58,698 nt of DNA, taken from a virus. Below, one piece after another: positions 58,104 to 58,698 of this stretch. Made by a program: the position numbers and the translations under genes. The stretch covers positions 1-58,698 of IMG/VR virus record IMGVR_UViG_3300029827_000002; one strand, 5' to 3'. Position 1 is the stretch's first letter; each line of letters begins with the position of its first letter. Under the pieces are notes generated by a model. That model had not been told where the DNA came from. It saw only the letters and a list, made by a program, of their open reading frames with translations, and made no database searches.

Positions 58104-58465
58104 ATAATGATCAATTAAAGAGAGAATTCAAAAAGAATTTAAAAATTTTAAAACTATGGAGAATGGGGAATAAAAAAATGTTAGATTATAATTTTTGTGA
58201 TAAATGTAAAGAAAGTAAAATTGATGATGTTTGCGATATAAGAGAATTCGCAAATGATGACGAAATATATATATGTAATGAATGTATTCAAAAAATGATT
58301 GAAAATAAAGAAATTATTGTAAATAATGATATTTTAAATAATGAGTTATTCTCATTTACTAAGAAGGGAATAGAAATTAAAATAAAAGAAATTCAAAAAG
58401 AGCTTGAAATCTTAATTAATTATGAAAATAGATACCTTAGAGAACTAAAAGAAATGGAGAAATAA
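58100..58465 (+). CDS. ClpX-type zinc finger protein, 121 aa
   Basis: ATG 58100 overlaps the previous stop (ATGA); an alternative ATG at 58178 has its own GGGGAA. FCDKCKESKIDDVC and YICNECIQKM resemble the ClpX C4 zinc domain. The C-terminus is a coiled coil. Function unknown. Confidence 0.7.
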   Translation: MNNDQLKREFKKNLKILKLWRMGNKKMLDYNFCDKCKESKIDDVCDIREFANDDEIYICNECIQKMIENKEIIVNNDILNNELFSFTKKGIEIKIKEIQKELEILINYENRYLRELKEMEK

Positions 58466-58469
58466 AACA

Positions 58470-58698
58470 ATGAAAAAAAGAATAAAATGCACATATTGTC
58501 ATAGAGTCCATATAACAAATAAATCAGGATTGTGTTCAGATTGCCAAAAAGAAATTAAAGAAAAACAATTTCTAGAAACAAGGATCATGTCAAATAGATT
58601 TTTAAAACTTGAATGGATCGTTTTTGAATTCAATTGGGATAAAAAGAACACTAAGCATTTTTTACAGTTTTCGGAAATGAATCATATAAGACAAGATG
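58470..58698 (+). CDS. N-terminal part of the junction-spanning zinc-ribbon protein
   Basis: Starts MKKRIKCTYCHRVHITNKSG, then LCSDC: a CxxC...CxxC zinc ribbon. ATG 58470 follows GGAGAAATAAAACA. The frame runs off the window end and continues at position 3 of the window. It supports circularity. Confidence 0.85.
   Translation, partial: MKKRIKCTYCHRVHITNKSGLCSDCQKEIKEKQFLETRIMSNRFLKLEWIVFEFNWDKKNTKHFLQFSEMNHIRQD

Overview
The window is a very AT-rich tailed-phage genome that appears complete and circular (or circularly permuted). Its first and last 31 bases are the same, and a gene starting at 58470 reads in frame across the joint to the stop at 210-212. The unique length is therefore about 58,667 bp. 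Strong AGGAGG-type ribosome sites, canonical TTGACA-17-TATAAT promoters, a clostridial/Listeria-type amidase endolysin and a Gram-positive siphophage gene order all point to a low-GC Firmicute host, probably clostridial. That host assignment is inference. No tail sheath is visible, so a siphovirus is most likely. No integrase, tRNA or DNA polymerase gene was seen.

Layout. (1) 54.04-58.70 kb wrapping to 0.73 kb, plus strand: an iteron-like intergenic region, an XRE-type HTH gene, a P-loop replication ATPase, then small genes, several with zinc ribbons. (2) 0.84-1.28 kb: a non-coding array of 19 YTAGCAA heptamers lying between convergent operons. (3) 1.3-8.9 kb, minus strand: an early/recombination region with ERCC4-type nuclease, RecD2-like helicase, RecT/Bet annealing protein, an AbrB-like protein and regulators. 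(4) 9.0-10.3 kb, plus strand: RHH regulator, membrane coiled-coil protein and amidase, convergent with the holin/XhlA-like pair. (5) 10.8-23.3 kb, minus strand: tail and head genes, with a frameshifted tail chaperone, read from a promoter at about 23.38 kb. (6) 23.5-26.1 kb: a primase-like gene and a divergent promoter/operator with a RING-like zinc finger gene and a small RHH gene. (7) 26.2-37.2 kb, minus strand: a glycan cassette. (8) 37.2-46.5 kb, minus strand: minor head protein, portal, terminases, a ParB-methylase fusion, a TET-associated-type glycosyltransferase and a ParB-like protein. (9) 46.5-51.0 kb, minus strand: early genes of unknown role. (10) 51.05-51.25 kb: a promoter-hairpins-terminator unit that looks like a small RNA. 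(11) 51.35-54.03 kb, plus strand: RHH protein, two membrane proteins and an FtsK/TcpA-like ATPase.

The most striking feature is the glycan cassette. It encodes a UDP-GlcNAc 4,6-dehydratase (PseB-like), a PLP aminotransferase (PseC-like), a GNAT, a short NeuB-like synthase, a CMP-sugar synthetase-like enzyme, an N-formyltransferase, a PIG-L deacetylase and a GT29-like sialyltransferase. It also holds an IspD/TarI-like cytidylyltransferase, an SDR and a TagB/TagF-like polyol-phosphate transferase. Together these suggest that the phage makes and transfers an (N-formylated?) nonulosonic acid and a CDP-ribitol/glycerol-derived unit, to decorate either its own virion or the host surface. The cassette also contains a protein whose C-terminus resembles Acb2/Tad1-type cyclic-nucleotide sponges. 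Separately, the terminase-linked glycosyltransferase and ParB-like genes hint at sugar-modified DNA.

Four near-identical minus-strand early promoters, two iteron-like arrays and an FtsK/TcpA cluster without an integrase make a plasmid-like (phage-plasmid) lysogenic state worth testing. All names come from reading motifs by eye; no database search was run.
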